A stretch of 64,000 nt of DNA, from positions 35,376-99,375 of the forward strand of contig NZ_JBAYPG010000008.1 of assembly GCF_041677825.1 (NCBI RefSeq), read 5' to 3'. A program made the translations under genes and the position numbers. The stretch is from Castellaniella sp041677825 (GTDB lineage Bacteria > Pseudomonadota > Gammaproteobacteria > Burkholderiales > Burkholderiaceae_B). Shown piece after piece: positions 26,248-33,116 of the stretch (position 1 is the first letter of the stretch; every line of letters begins with the position of its first letter). The notes beneath the pieces were generated by a model. It saw only the letters and a program-made list of their open reading frames with translations, searched no databases and was not told the DNA's origin.

Positions 26248-26269
26248 GTGCCACCCGCCAGGGTGGCAC
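26248..26269. promoter_or_regulatory. Hairpin between the SDR and sugar-binding protein genes
   Basis: A perfect 9-bp stem GTGCCACCC / GGGTGGCAC with a GCCA tetraloop lies just after the SDR gene, in the 91-bp gap before the binding-protein gene. No T-run follows. It may mark a processing site, or a partial terminator separating enzyme and transporter expression. Confidence 0.5.
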
Positions 26270-26283
26270 CGTTTCACTTGGGT

Positions 26284-27066
26284 TCAGATCAAGGCTTGGG
26301 TGTGGCCGTCGACGGCCAGCGCCTGGCCGCTGACACAACCTGCCGCGCCGCTGGATACGAACAGCACCGTGTTGGCCACGTCGCGTGCCGTCACCATGCG
26401 GCCCAGCGACGCCTGTTGTTCGTAGAGCGCCGTGATTTCTTCCACCGGGCGCCCCAGGGTCCGGGCCTTGGCATCGATCACTGCGCGGATGCGCGGGCCA
26501 TCCACCGCCCCGGGCAGGATGGCATTCACCCGGATGCCGAATGGGCCCAGTTCGATGGCCAGTGTTTTGGTGAAGCCAACCACCGCCCACTTGGATGCCG
26601 AATAGGGTGCGCGTCCGGCGAAGCCCAGATGGCCTGCAGCCGATGAAAAATTGATCATGACACCGGATTCCGATTGCTTGAGCAGTGGAATCGCCAGCCG
26701 TGCACACAGGAACTGGCTGGTGATGTTCACTGACAGTGTGCGGTTCCAGTCTTCCAGGCTCAGGGTTTCGACATAGCCTGTAGGGCCTGCGACCCCCGCA
26801 TTGTTGATCATGACATCCAGGCCATGCAGTTGCTGGTCGACCTGATCGAACAGGGCTTGCACGCTGCCTTCGTCCGATACGTCGGCATGCAGGGTGATCA
26901 GCTGTGGATGCGCTTTCCCGGCGTCGGCCAGCATGCCGTCATTGATATCGCACACCATGACCTTTGACCCCGCCTCGAGGAATGTTCGCGCCATCTCCAG
27001 GCCCAGGCCGCTGCCACCGGCTGTGATCAGGACCTTTTTGTCTTTCATGCTGATGTGCTCGAACAT
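26284..27066 (-). CDS. Short-chain dehydrogenase/reductase (SDR), likely sugar dehydrogenase
   Basis: A 260-residue classical SDR. The cofactor loop is TAGGSGLGLEMA near the N-terminus, an acidic CDIND after strand 2 indicates NAD preference, and NNAGVAG, INFSSAAGHLGFAG and YSASKWAVVGFTK supply the Asn-Ser-Tyr-Lys catalytic set. It is the first gene of the minus-strand run and faces the GntR regulator across a promoter region. Given the downstream SMP-30 lactonase, oxidation of the imported sugar's anomeric carbon to a lactone is a reasonable role, but it could act on another hydroxyl. The start could also be the Met seven codons in (MKDKKVLIT). Confidence 0.85.
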   Translation of the reverse strand: MFEHISMKDKKVLITAGGSGLGLEMARTFLEAGSKVMVCDINDGMLADAGKAHPQLITLHADVSDEGSVQALFDQVDQQLHGLDVMINNAGVAGPTGYVETLSLEDWNRTLSVNITSQFLCARLAIPLLKQSESGVMINFSSAAGHLGFAGRAPYSASKWAVVGFTKTLAIELGPFGIRVNAILPGAVDGPRIRAVIDAKARTLGRPVEEITALYEQQASLGRMVTARDVANTVLFVSSGAAGCVSGQALAVDGHTQALI

Positions 27067-27123
27067 GGTGTGCTCCGTATGGTGAATTCAAAAGTCTGGC
27101 CTGTTGCGGCGTTTGGGTGTCAA

Positions 27124-27143
27124 ATGACCGCGTCATTCATGAC
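27124..27143. promoter_or_regulatory. Cluster of ATGAC/GTCAT inverted half-sites
   Basis: Overlapping inverted repeats ATGAC-CGC-GTCAT and GTCAT-TC-ATGAC lie between the SDR gene and the GntR gene. They are a possible second regulator site, distinct in sequence from the long palindrome near 27198. Confidence 0.3.
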
Positions 27144-27188
27144 GACGGTTCTATGGATTCGGCCCGCCGTTATTGTTATATTAATTCT

Positions 27189-27207
27189 CTGTGATCACAG
27201 ATCACAG
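27189..27207. promoter_or_regulatory. 19-bp perfect palindrome, candidate GntR operator
   Basis: CTGTGATC-ACA-GATCACAG is an exact inverted repeat with 8-bp arms and a 3-bp centre, about 32 bp upstream of the GntR/FCD regulator start and 120 bp from the divergent SDR gene. Its form fits operators of FCD-type GntR regulators. It probably lets the regulator control both itself and the catabolic run. Confidence 0.65.
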
Positions 27208-27238
27208 TAAGTGTTTTCCCTTATAAAGGAAGGGCGTC

Positions 27239-27958
27239 ATGACCAAACTCCTCAACCCGTTACCCCCTCGCGGCACCTTGGGCATGGATGTTCTGAACCG
27301 CATCAAGGATCTGCTGCTCACGGGCCGGGTGATGCCAGGCGAGCGCCTGTCCCTGCGCTCCATGGCAGAGGCATTGGGTGTCAGCATGATGCCGGTGCGC
27401 GAAGCCGTCTATCGGCTGATTTCGGATCAGGCCCTCGAGGTTGCTCCCAACCGCTCGATCCGGGTGCCCGTCATGAGCGCCGAGCAATTCGACGAGATCA
27501 CCAGGATCCGGTTGCTCATCGAAGGGTATGCCGTACGCGAGGCGGCAGCGCACGTCACGCCAGCGCTGATTCAGTCATTGCGCGATCTGAACCAGGAACT
27601 TGCCCTGCGCATGAGTGAGGGGGGCGACAGTCTGGGGAAGGCGGTTCTCGTGAACAAGGCCCTGCATTTCTCGCTGTATGAAACGGCGCACATGCCCATG
27701 CTGATGAAGATCATCGAATCGTCATGGCTGCGGATCGGGCCCGTGCTCAACTACGACCTGCGCTCTGGTTCGGAGCGTACCGAGAATCAGACCGCAGTAG
27801 GGCACCATGCGCGCATGATCAGTGCCCTGGAACAGGCCGACGCGGATGCGGCCGCTGCGGCGCTGCAAGACGACATCAGGAGTGCCTATTGCTATATCGT
27901 CGAGAAGCAGTGGCCGAAGAAGGCGCCCGACGTCTCCGTCCAGTCGGCCCTTTCATGA
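27239..27958 (+). CDS. GntR-family transcriptional regulator, FCD (FadR) subfamily
   Basis: A 239-residue repressor-type regulator. The winged helix-turn-helix occupies about residues 15-80 (GMDVLNRIKDLLLTGRVMPG, LSLRSMAEALGVSMMPVREA, LEVAPNRSIRVP). The helical FCD ligand domain follows (EITRIRLLIEGYAVREAAAH, VNKALHFSLYETAHMP, VGHHARMISALEQADADAA), with the His/Asp positions that usually coordinate a metal near the ligand. An AAAGGAAGG site precedes the ATG at 27239. It lies head-to-head with the SDR-led operon and next to a 19-bp palindrome, so it most likely senses an acid intermediate and controls the whole locus. Confidence 0.9.
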   Translation: MTKLLNPLPPRGTLGMDVLNRIKDLLLTGRVMPGERLSLRSMAEALGVSMMPVREAVYRLISDQALEVAPNRSIRVPVMSAEQFDEITRIRLLIEGYAVREAAAHVTPALIQSLRDLNQELALRMSEGGDSLGKAVLVNKALHFSLYETAHMPMLMKIIESSWLRIGPVLNYDLRSGSERTENQTAVGHHARMISALEQADADAAAAALQDDIRSAYCYIVEKQWPKKAPDVSVQSALS

Positions 27959-28081
27959 AGGTCATATAGGTCATATCCCTGCAACGCCGCAAGGTACCTG
28001 TGCGCAGCATATGTGTATTGTCCTCGACGGCGATCCATGACAGACCTCGGTCGTGGGATCAGAAGGCCATCATCACATACG

Positions 28082-28087
28082 TATAAT
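28082..28087 (+). promoter_or_regulatory. Consensus -10 box of the CoA-transferase operon
   Basis: A perfect TATAAT lies upstream of the CoA-transferase genes. An in-frame ATG (28086) overlaps this box, so if the promoter is real that ATG would lie upstream of the transcript start and translation would begin at the TTG at 28134. The -35 region is weak (TCAGAA at 28059-28064), suggesting an activated or regulated promoter. Confidence 0.45.
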
Positions 28088-28133
28088 GCTCAAACATCGG
28101 CCCGGTACCCTGCCGTTCTCGCGAGGATTCATT

Positions 28134-28802
28134 TTGAACAAACGCTACCCCGATATCGCTCACGCCCTGCAGGGCATCCGTGACGGCGACACCATCATGA
28201 TCGGCGGGTTCGGCCTCGCGGGCCAGCCCGCAGCGCTGATCGAGGGCCTGGCCGACCTGAACCTGAAAGAGCTCACGATCATCAACAACAATGCCGGCAA
28301 TGGCGACACGGGCCTGGCTGCCCTGCTGGCCCGGGGTCAGGTGCGGAAAATCATCTGTTCATTTCCGCGCCAGCATGATTCTCATGTATTCGACGGCCTG
28401 TACCGCGCAGGAAAGATCGAGCTCGAACTGGTGCCCCAGGGCAATCTGGTGGCGCGCATCGAGGCAGCAGGTGCGGGCCTGGGGGCAATCTTCACGCCCG
28501 TGGGATACGGCACGGACCTGGCCCGGGGCAAGGAAGTCCGTGAAATCGACGGTCGGCATTATGTGCTCGAATACCCGTTGCACGCGGCCGTGGCGCTGGT
28601 CAAGGCCCATGTGGCCGACGAGTTCGGCAATCTGATCTATCGCAGGACGGCCAGAAATTTCGGGCCCATCATGGCCGCTGCGGCAAAGACCACCATCGTG
28701 CAGGTGACCCGGGTCGTGGTACCGGGCCAGCTTGATCCGGAAACCATCGTGACGCCGGGCATCTTCGTGCAACGTGTCGTGGTGGTTCCACCCCAGGAGT
28801 GA
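28134..28802 (+). CDS. 3-oxoacid CoA-transferase, subunit A
   Basis: A 222-residue alpha subunit of a succinyl-CoA:3-ketoacid type CoA-transferase (family I). The CoA-binding region IMIGGFGLAGQPAALIEGL and IINNNAGNGDTGLAALL are typical, as is the C-terminal VTRVVVPGQLDPETIVTPG. The TTG at 28134 is preferred because GAGGA lies 6-7 bases upstream and a TATAAT box overlaps the alternative ATG at 28086. Together with subunit B it would convert acetoacetate to acetoacetyl-CoA using succinyl-CoA or another donor. Acetoacetate is the product expected from the BKACE encoded nearby, which links this operon to the minus-strand pathway. Confidence 0.88.
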   Translation: MNKRYPDIAHALQGIRDGDTIMIGGFGLAGQPAALIEGLADLNLKELTIINNNAGNGDTGLAALLARGQVRKIICSFPRQHDSHVFDGLYRAGKIELELVPQGNLVARIEAAGAGLGAIFTPVGYGTDLARGKEVREIDGRHYVLEYPLHAAVALVKAHVADEFGNLIYRRTARNFGPIMAAAAKTTIVQVTRVVVPGQLDPETIVTPGIFVQRVVVVPPQE

Positions 28803-29482
28803 TGATGTCGTATGTTCGCATGAACAAGGAAGCCATGGCGCAACGCGTCGCAGCGGATATTTTTCCTGGTGCGTATGTCAATCTGGGCATCGGCCTGCCT
28901 ACATTGGTCGGCAATTACATCGACCCGGGCAAGCATGTGATGTTGCACAGCGAAAATGGTCTTCTGGGCATGGGCCCGGCGCCTGCGCCGGGTGAAGAAG
29001 ACCCCGATCTGATCAACGCCGGCAAGCAGCCGGTCACTACCGTGCCCGGTGCTGCATTCTTTCACCATGGCGATTCATTCGTCATGATGCGTGGCGGCCA
29101 TCTGGACATCTGTGTGCTCGGGGCCTACCAGGTTGCGCAGAACGGCGATCTTGCCAACTGGCACACGGGCGACCCCGATGCCATCCCGGCGGTAGGCGGG
29201 GCCATGGACCTGGCCGTGGGCGCGCGCAATGTCTGGGTGATGACCACGCACACCACGCGCGATGGCCAGCCCAAGCTGATGAGGTCCTGCAGCTATCCGC
29301 TCACCGGGCTGGGTTGCGTGAAGCGCGTGTATACGGATCTGTGCGTCATTGAAATCCACGATGGTGCGATGCATGTGCGCGAAATGGTCGACGGGCTGTC
29401 ATTCGAAGCCCTGCAGGCCCTGACCGATGCGCCGCTTCACAGGCCCACGTTGTCAGCCTCGAGCACGCGCTCGGCGCGGTAG
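28802..29482 (+). CDS. 3-oxoacid CoA-transferase, subunit B
   Basis: A 226-residue beta subunit carrying the catalytic glutamate in VMLHSENGLLGMGPAP (about residue 51), which forms the glutamyl-CoA intermediate. Further family motifs are VNLGIGLPTLVGNYI, GAAFFHHGDSFVMMRGGHLD and KRVYTDLCVIEIHDGAM. Translation is coupled to subunit A (TGATG overlap); GTG 28799 or ATG 28805 are alternative starts. The C-terminal ~15 residues (from about LHRPTLSASS) are encoded inside the convergent lipA gene, a 46-bp tail-to-tail overlap, so the natural stop may have been lost and replaced by a downstream one. Confidence 0.88.
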   Translation: MMSYVRMNKEAMAQRVAADIFPGAYVNLGIGLPTLVGNYIDPGKHVMLHSENGLLGMGPAPAPGEEDPDLINAGKQPVTTVPGAAFFHHGDSFVMMRGGHLDICVLGAYQVAQNGDLANWHTGDPDAIPAVGGAMDLAVGARNVWVMTTHTTRDGQPKLMRSCSYPLTGLGCVKRVYTDLCVIEIHDGAMHVREMVDGLSFEALQALTDAPLHRPTLSASSTRSAR

Positions 29483-30429
29483 CTCGAGCGCACCAGCGCA
29501 CCGGCCACCACTTCCCGGAAACCCATGGCCAGCCCCAGGCTGCGAAATTCGCGGAACTGTTCGGGGGTGACGAAGCGCTGCACCGGCAAATGATTTCTGG
29601 TGGGGCGCATGTACTGACCCAGGGTCAGGATGTCGACATCGTGGGCGCGGGCGTCTTCCATGGTCTGGATGACTTCTTCATCGGCTTCGCCCAGGCCCAG
29701 CATGATGCTGGTCTTGGTCAGCGTCTGTGGGGCATGGGCCTTGGCAAATTTCAGTACGCCCAGGGTCTGCTGGTAGCCGGCGCGTACGTCGCGCACCACG
29801 TGCGTGAGGCGTTCGACCGTCTCGATGTTCTGGGCAAATGTGGTCAGCCCGGCATCGAGTACGGTGGCGACGTGTTCGTGCCGGCCCTGGAAATCCGGCG
29901 TGAGTGCCTCGACAGCGGTGTCGGCCGAGCGCTGGTGGATGGCGCGAATGCAGGCGGCGTAATGGCCGGCACCACCGTCGGCCAGATCATCACGGTCGAC
30001 CGAGGTGAGCACCACGTATTTCAGTTGCATGAGAATCACGGCTTCGGCCACGCTTTCGGGCTCATGGTGATCCAGCCAGCCATGGGGGTTGCCGGTACTG
30101 ACCGCACAGAATTTGCAGGCGCGCGTGCAGACCGAACCCATCAGCATCAGCGTGGCAGTGCCCCGCCCCCAGCATTCGGCGATGTTGGGGCATTTGGACT
30201 CGGCGCACACGGTGTTGAGCTGGTGCTCGCGCACGATGTCACGAATGGCCTCATATTTGCCCCCCGCCGGGATGCGCACCCGCAGCCAGGATGGCTTGGG
30301 TGCGGCATCTGGCTGCTCGGCCAGGCTGCTGGGGCGCATGCCGTCCTTCACGGCACGGGTACCCTGCGGGCTGATGAATTTGGCCCCGGGGCGTACGCGG
30401 GCGCGGATGATGGGGGTGTCTGTGGTCAT
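29437..30429 (-). CDS. lipA: Lipoyl synthase LipA
   Basis: A 330-residue radical SAM enzyme that inserts two sulfurs into octanoyl groups on lipoyl domains. It has both iron-sulfur motifs: the auxiliary cluster CAESKCPNIAEC (C-x4-C-x5-C) and the radical SAM cluster CTRACKFC. The conserved partner motif RSSYRAERVLEA with the RSSYR ligand Ser is at the C-terminus. Other landmarks are DRDDLADGGAGHYAACI, TSIMLGLGE and QYMRPTRNHLPVQRFV. The start overlaps the lipB stop by 4 bp, the standard lipBA operon. The 3' end overlaps the CoA-transferase gene by 46 bp on the opposite strand. Confidence 0.97.
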   Translation of the reverse strand: MTTDTPIIRARVRPGAKFISPQGTRAVKDGMRPSSLAEQPDAAPKPSWLRVRIPAGGKYEAIRDIVREHQLNTVCAESKCPNIAECWGRGTATLMLMGSVCTRACKFCAVSTGNPHGWLDHHEPESVAEAVILMQLKYVVLTSVDRDDLADGGAGHYAACIRAIHQRSADTAVEALTPDFQGRHEHVATVLDAGLTTFAQNIETVERLTHVVRDVRAGYQQTLGVLKFAKAHAPQTLTKTSIMLGLGEADEEVIQTMEDARAHDVDILTLGQYMRPTRNHLPVQRFVTPEQFREFRSLGLAMGFREVVAGALVRSSYRAERVLEADNVGL

Positions 30430-31169
30430 GTCTGAATGTCAATCGTGGGTCGGGGAATGTTGGGCGGGCCAGAATGCCAATGGCGCTTCAGGGTGTGTCG
30501 GGCGTTTCTGGCCGAGCTGAAGTCCATGCTGGAGCACCAGGCCGCGGTGAAGATGCGGGCCAGGGCATCGCCAGTGTCGGCCACGTTGCAGTGTACGCCG
30601 CATGCAGCCATGTCGACTGTTTGCAGGCCTGCGTAGCCGCATGGATCGATGCCCTGGTAGGGCGTCAGATCCATGTCCACGTTCAGGGCGATGCCGTGAT
30701 AGGCACAGCCCTTGTGGATCTTGATGCCCAGTGCGGCAATTTTTGCCAGTTGCGTGCCGTGTGGCCGCTGCAGGGCGGATTGGGGTACATAGACCCCCGG
30801 GGCGCCAGGCTTGCGGCAGGCCTGCAGGATGCCATGCTGCGCCAGCGTATCGAGCACCGTCTGTTCGAGCAGATGCACGAGGGCGTGCGCAGAGACCTTT
30901 CGGCGGCGCAGATCCACCAGCGTATACAGGATCACCTGCCCTGGTCCGTGGTAGGTGACCTGGCCGCCGCGGTTGCAGTGCACTATGGGTATGCCGTGCG
31001 GGTTCAGAATGTGCTCGCTTCGGCCCGCCTGACCCAGCGTGTAGACGGGTGTGTGCTCGACCAGCCAGAGTTCGTCGGGGGTTTCGGGGCTGCGTTGATC
31101 GGTGAATTCCTGCATCGCCCGCCATACCGGTTCGTAGGGGGCGGGGCGGTCCAGCCAACGGTGTTGCAT
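30426..31169 (-). CDS. lipB: Octanoyl-ACP:protein octanoyltransferase LipB
   Basis: A 247-residue transferase that moves octanoate from acyl carrier protein to lipoyl domains, supplying LipA. Diagnostic motifs are ELWLVEHTPVYTLGQAGRSE, NRGGQVTYHGPGQVILYTLV, the catalytic Lys in LAKIAALGIKIHKGCAYHG and the nucleophile Cys in the same stretch, followed by GIALNVDMDLTPYQGIDPCG. The start at 31169 (MQHRWLDRPAPYEP) gives the family length; an upstream in-frame ATG would add 20 atypical residues. The C-terminal ~25 residues, rich in His and Pro, are longer than in most homologues. Confidence 0.95.
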   Translation of the reverse strand: MQHRWLDRPAPYEPVWRAMQEFTDQRSPETPDELWLVEHTPVYTLGQAGRSEHILNPHGIPIVHCNRGGQVTYHGPGQVILYTLVDLRRRKVSAHALVHLLEQTVLDTLAQHGILQACRKPGAPGVYVPQSALQRPHGTQLAKIAALGIKIHKGCAYHGIALNVDMDLTPYQGIDPCGYAGLQTVDMAACGVHCNVADTGDALARIFTAAWCSSMDFSSARNARHTLKRHWHSGPPNIPRPTIDIQT

Positions 31170-31303
31170 TTGGCGCGTCCAGGCAAAATATCCGGCATTA
31201 TTGTGGCATGATGTGTGCCTTGAACGCATCCATAATCACACGGGCCAGCCAGTCGACATGAGGATCAGGAACACGGCAAGGGTCGCGAACGTGGCGCCTC
31301 ATC

Positions 31304-31957
31304 ATGCCCGGCGCTGACACACTCACTGGGTTCATGGGCGTTGCCCTCCTGCTGGCGCTCAGTCCGGGGCCCGACAATCTGTTCGTGCTGGTGGTTTCGG
31401 CCCAGAAGGGCTGGCAGGCCGGTCTTGCCGTGGTGATCGGGCTGTGCCTGGGGCTGGTGATCCAGACCACGGCGGTGGCGCTGGGGCTGGCGGCGCTGTT
31501 TCTGGCATCGGCCACTGCTTTCATGGGGCTGAAAATCGCCGGTGCCGCCTACCTCGGGTACCTGGCCTGGGGCGCCTTCCGGGCTGCGTCGCAGGTGGGG
31601 AACATGGCTGCACCGGGCCAATCCGGGGGTGCAGTACCCACGAACGGGTTTCATCCACTGCGCATGGTGGGGCGCGGTATCATCATGAACATCACCAACC
31701 CCAAGGTACTGGTGTTCTTTCTGGCGTTTCTGCCGCAATTCGTGGACCCGTCGCGTGGCCCCATTGCGATCCAGATCGTGGTGCTGGGCGCGCTGTTCAT
31801 CGTGGCCACCTTGCTGGTCTTCGGCGGCATTGCGTGCTTCAGTGGCAAGGCCGGGGATGTTCTGCGGCGCTCGGCCGGGGTGCAGCGCTGGCTGAATCGC
31901 ATCGCCGGCGGGGTGTTTCTGGGGCTCGCCCTGAATCTTCTGGTCATGCGGCGCTGA
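31304..31957 (+). CDS. LysE/RhtB-family amino acid exporter
   Basis: A 217-residue inner-membrane protein with five to six predicted helices. Family motifs are LLALSPGPDNLFVLVVSAQK in the first helix (the SPGPDN signature), GLCLGLVIQTTAVALGLAAL, AGAAYLGYLAWGAFRA, and GRGIIMNITNPKVLVFFLAF with the conserved NP-K. It exports amino acids or related metabolites; which one is unknown. It is divergent from lipB and convergent with the LysR gene. A 14-bp minisatellite starts four bases after its stop. Confidence 0.9.
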   Translation: MPGADTLTGFMGVALLLALSPGPDNLFVLVVSAQKGWQAGLAVVIGLCLGLVIQTTAVALGLAALFLASATAFMGLKIAGAAYLGYLAWGAFRAASQVGNMAAPGQSGGAVPTNGFHPLRMVGRGIIMNITNPKVLVFFLAFLPQFVDPSRGPIAIQIVVLGALFIVATLLVFGGIACFSGKAGDVLRRSAGVQRWLNRIAGGVFLGLALNLLVMRR

Positions 31958-31960
31958 CGG

Positions 31961-32044
31961 GTACGATGCCAGGAGAGTGCTGCCAAGAGTGCGATACCTG
32001 GGGTGCGATGCCTGGGGTGCGATACCAAGGACACGATGCCGCTG
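31961..32044. repeat. 14-bp tandem repeat array, six copies
   Basis: Six consecutive 14-bp units fill the gap between the convergent lysE-like and LysR genes, with consensus GTGCGATGCCTGGG. The third and fourth units (31989-32002 and 32003-32016) differ at a single base, the fifth (32017-32030) departs mainly in its last four bases, and the outer units are more diverged. There are no spacers, so this is a minisatellite and not a CRISPR array. Confidence 0.8.
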
Positions 32045-32049
32045 GCGGG

Positions 32050-32943
32050 TCACGCAGCGCTGGCAAAATGGGCTTGCAGCATGGCGTCGAACAGGGCCAT
32101 GGCCCGGCTGCCCGGCTTGTCCTTGTGCTGGATGCGGTAGAGCGACCGCTCGAGCGGGGGCAAGGGCGACTGCAATTCCACCAGGCGACCCTGCTCGAGC
32201 CATTCGGCCACCACATGGCATGACAGACAACTGATCCCCATGCCGGCTGCGACCAGCTGCTTGATGGCTTCCGATTGGCCCAGTTCCATCACGGCATTCA
32301 GGCGGCCCAGATGCGGCAGCAGGAGCCGCTCGACTTCTTCGCGGGTGCCCGAGCCCGGTTCGCGCAGGACCCAGGGCGCCTCGGTCAGTGCCTGCAAGGT
32401 GACCGGGCCTTGCGCCAGGGGGTGGCTGGCGGCCGCAAAGACACACATGCGGTCTGATTGCCAGGGGGCCATGAGCAGTTCGGGATGATGGCTGGGGCCT
32501 TCGACAAACCCGGCGTCGATGCGCAGCTGCGCGACGGCTTCGACCACGTCGGCCGTATTGCCCACCACCAGCTGGATCGACGCACGCGGGTGGGCCTGGC
32601 TGAACTGGGCAAGCAACGCGGGCAGGAGGTGATTGCCTATGGTGGTGCTGGCCCCCAGGCGCAGGAAAATGCCGGCGTCGTCCGTGAACAGACGCTGCAG
32701 ATCCAGCGCCTGATCCACCAGTGCGCGTGCCCTGGGCAGCAGCGCATGCCCCTGGGCATTCAACAGCAGGCCGCGCCCGACCCGGTCGAACAACGGAGTG
32801 GACAGGCCGTTTTCCAGCGACAGCAGGGCCTGGCTGGCGGCGGACTGGGTCATGCCGGCCTGTTGCGCGGCGGCCGTGACCGTGCCTTGGTCCACGATGC
32901 CAAGAAAAACTTCGAGCTCGCGCAGGCTGATATACCAGGGCAT
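32050..32943 (-). CDS. LysR-family regulator, YeiE-like
   Basis: A 297-residue LysR regulator. The helix-turn-helix lies at about residues 5-65 (LRELEVFLGIVDQGTVTAAA, QQAGMTQSAASQALLSLENG, LFDRVGRGLLLNAQG). The effector-binding domain follows (LRLGASTTIGNHLLPALLAQ, REPGSGTREEVERLLLP, VAAGMGISCLSCHVVAEWL). It is divergently placed next to a YeiH-type membrane protein gene, the yeiE-yeiH pairing seen in enterobacteria, where YeiE responds to sulfite. Regulation of the exporter gene is the natural inference. Confidence 0.88.
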   Translation of the reverse strand: MPWYISLRELEVFLGIVDQGTVTAAAQQAGMTQSAASQALLSLENGLSTPLFDRVGRGLLLNAQGHALLPRARALVDQALDLQRLFTDDAGIFLRLGASTTIGNHLLPALLAQFSQAHPRASIQLVVGNTADVVEAVAQLRIDAGFVEGPSHHPELLMAPWQSDRMCVFAAASHPLAQGPVTLQALTEAPWVLREPGSGTREEVERLLLPHLGRLNAVMELGQSEAIKQLVAAGMGISCLSCHVVAEWLEQGRLVELQSPLPPLERSLYRIQHKDKPGSRAMALFDAMLQAHFASAA

Positions 32944-33071
32944 GGTTGATTGACAAGAAATACCGATCGATCAGATAAAAAGTATTTGTTTTATTTCTTG
33001 CATCATAGCGCGTATCGTGGCGTCACGCGCTGGCAATGGGCCAGCGCATTTTCGGTACCGCCCTCGGGCCT

Positions 33072-33106
33072 CTGACCCCTGACCCCTGACCCCTGACCCC
33101 TGACCT
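33072..33106. repeat. 7-bp tandem repeat, five copies
   Basis: Four exact CTGACCC units followed by CTGACCT lie directly upstream of the YeiH-like gene, ending 10 bp before its ATG. The array occupies the position expected for the 5' untranslated region or promoter. Since 7 is not a multiple of 3 the array is non-coding. Copy-number change could alter spacing and expression. Confidence 0.85.
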
Positions 33107-33116
33107 GCCATCACTC

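Noticed and set aside
31265..32956. 563-residue open frame on the minus strand
   Set aside because: It covers the LysR gene and the antisense of the LysE gene in a different frame, is Pro/Arg/His-rich and has no domain.
31961..33106. Possible CRISPR arrays in the repeat-rich intergenic spaces
   Set aside because: The repeats are 7-14 bp units directly abutting each other, with no unique spacers, and no cas gene is present.
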